Assembly: GCA_031288455.1 (NCBI GenBank)
Contig: JAITRI010000005.1
Span: 1 to 14,458, forward strand
DNA: 14,458 nucleotides
Origin: Puniceicoccales bacterium
GTDB lineage: Bacteria; Verrucomicrobiota; Verrucomicrobiia; Opitutales; JAIRKQ01
Reading direction: 5' to 3'
Part shown: positions 14,063 through 14,458 of the stretch, piece after piece
Layout of the letters: each line of letters opens with the position of its first letter
Position numbering within the stretch: position 1 is the stretch's first letter
The notes under the pieces: model-generated
What the model was told of the DNA's origin: nothing
Seen by the model: only the letters and a program-made list of their open reading frames with translations
Database searches by the model: none
Position numbers and translations under genes: made by a program

Positions 14063-14458
14063 GTGGATCAGGGGAAAATAAAATATTTGGAATACGACGA
14101 TGCCGTTGCTGTGCATCACCACGTCGTAGAAAACAGCGGAGGAGCGTTTGGGGTACGGGATGAAGCGCTGTTAATTTCCGCACTCCAACGGCCGAAAAAT
14201 TTGACATATTACGACTCCAATGCCGATATTTTTGAGTTGGCTGCTACTTTGCTCACGGGAATTGCCATGAATCACCCATTCTTGGACGGCAACAAACGAT
14301 GTGCCATGATGTGTGCGTTGATATTCCTCTCAATGAACGGGATCAAGCTAAAAACGCTGGAAATTTCTCGCAGCAGCAAACTCATAATCGGGGTGGCAAC
14401 ACACAAAATATCCGATGCCCAGGTTGCTGACTTTCTCAAAAAACTGGCTGATTCAAAA
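14063..14458 (+). CDS. doc: Doc/Fic-type death-on-curing toxin, 3' end outside window
   Basis: Doc toxins use a Fic fold to phosphorylate elongation factor EF-Tu and arrest translation. The frame from GTG 14063 stays open to the last base (132 codons), close to the family's ~125-130 residues, so nearly all is present. The catalytic motif is H71-P-F-L-D75-G-N77-K-R79, the Doc form HxFx(D/N)xNKR. The upstream SGGAFGVRDEALLISAL segment (25-41) is also typical. GTG 14063 has AGGA 5 nt upstream; GTG 14012 (overlapping the antitoxin) and TTG 14087 are alternatives. The end reads SDAQVADFLKKLADSK with no stop yet. Confidence 0.88.
   Translation, partial: MDQGKIKYLEYDDAVAVHHHVVENSGGAFGVRDEALLISALQRPKNLTYYDSNADIFELAATLLTGIAMNHPFLDGNKRCAMMCALIFLSMNGIKLKTLEISRSSKLIIGVATHKISDAQVADFLKKLADSK

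Noticed and set aside
13739..14122. N-terminal part of a minus-strand 190-codon frame
   Set aside because: It is antisense to the well-supported antitoxin gene; only the short downstream part (13550-13738) is retained as a weak candidate.

Overview
The window reads as chromosomal DNA of a Gram-negative bacterium using the standard genetic code: TAG, TGA and TAA all act as stops, and GTG and TTG starts appear alongside ATG. It holds housekeeping genes (two 16S rRNA methyltransferases, trigger factor, PBP4-type peptidase, tRNA-Gly), one type II secretion/type IV pilus-type ATPase, and several repeat-rich proteins I cannot assign to a family. The coding style (alanine- and lysine-rich tails, tandem-repeat proteins, orphan GspE, long intergenic gaps) suggests a host-associated lineage, perhaps near Verrucomicrobiota. 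That placement is a guess and not demonstrated here.

Layout. Positions 1-721 hold the 3' end of an alanine-rich helical-repeat protein with 96-bp tandem units, followed by about 440 bp that look like gene debris. A NrdG-type radical SAM activase follows (1166-1876, +). Next is a minus-strand operon, rsmA - rsmG - GloB/YcbL-like hydrolase (4172 down to 2076), with a recognisable promoter. Two unrecognised genes face each other at 4401-4991 (+) and 5049-6263 (-). The second carries three 42-44 residue tandem repeats at its C-terminus. Then come dacB and a pepP-like M24 peptidase (7848-6448 and 8977-7859, -), tRNA-Gly(TCC) (-), and gspE/pilB (10877-9216, -). Divergent from gspE is tig (10997-12583, +), which has an unusual lysine/alanine-rich, histone H1-like tail.

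The right end appears to be the edge of an integrated element. The 3' half of a CAT-anticodon tRNA lies at 13110-13154 (-) with no 5' half, as expected for an integrase attachment site. Beyond it are GTGGCAA-type short repeats, an AbrB/MazE-like antitoxin (13815-14039) and a Doc/Fic-type toxin (14063 to the window end).

One theme runs across the window. The two unrecognised genes and the antitoxin each have a sigma70-like -10 box ending only 8-14 bases before the start codon, so their mRNAs may have little or no leader. The core genes rsmA and tig instead have a Shine-Dalgarno sequence. No complete novel multi-gene system is evident. The best novelty candidates are the convergent unknown pair, the trigger factor tail and the tRNA-bounded toxin-antitoxin edge.
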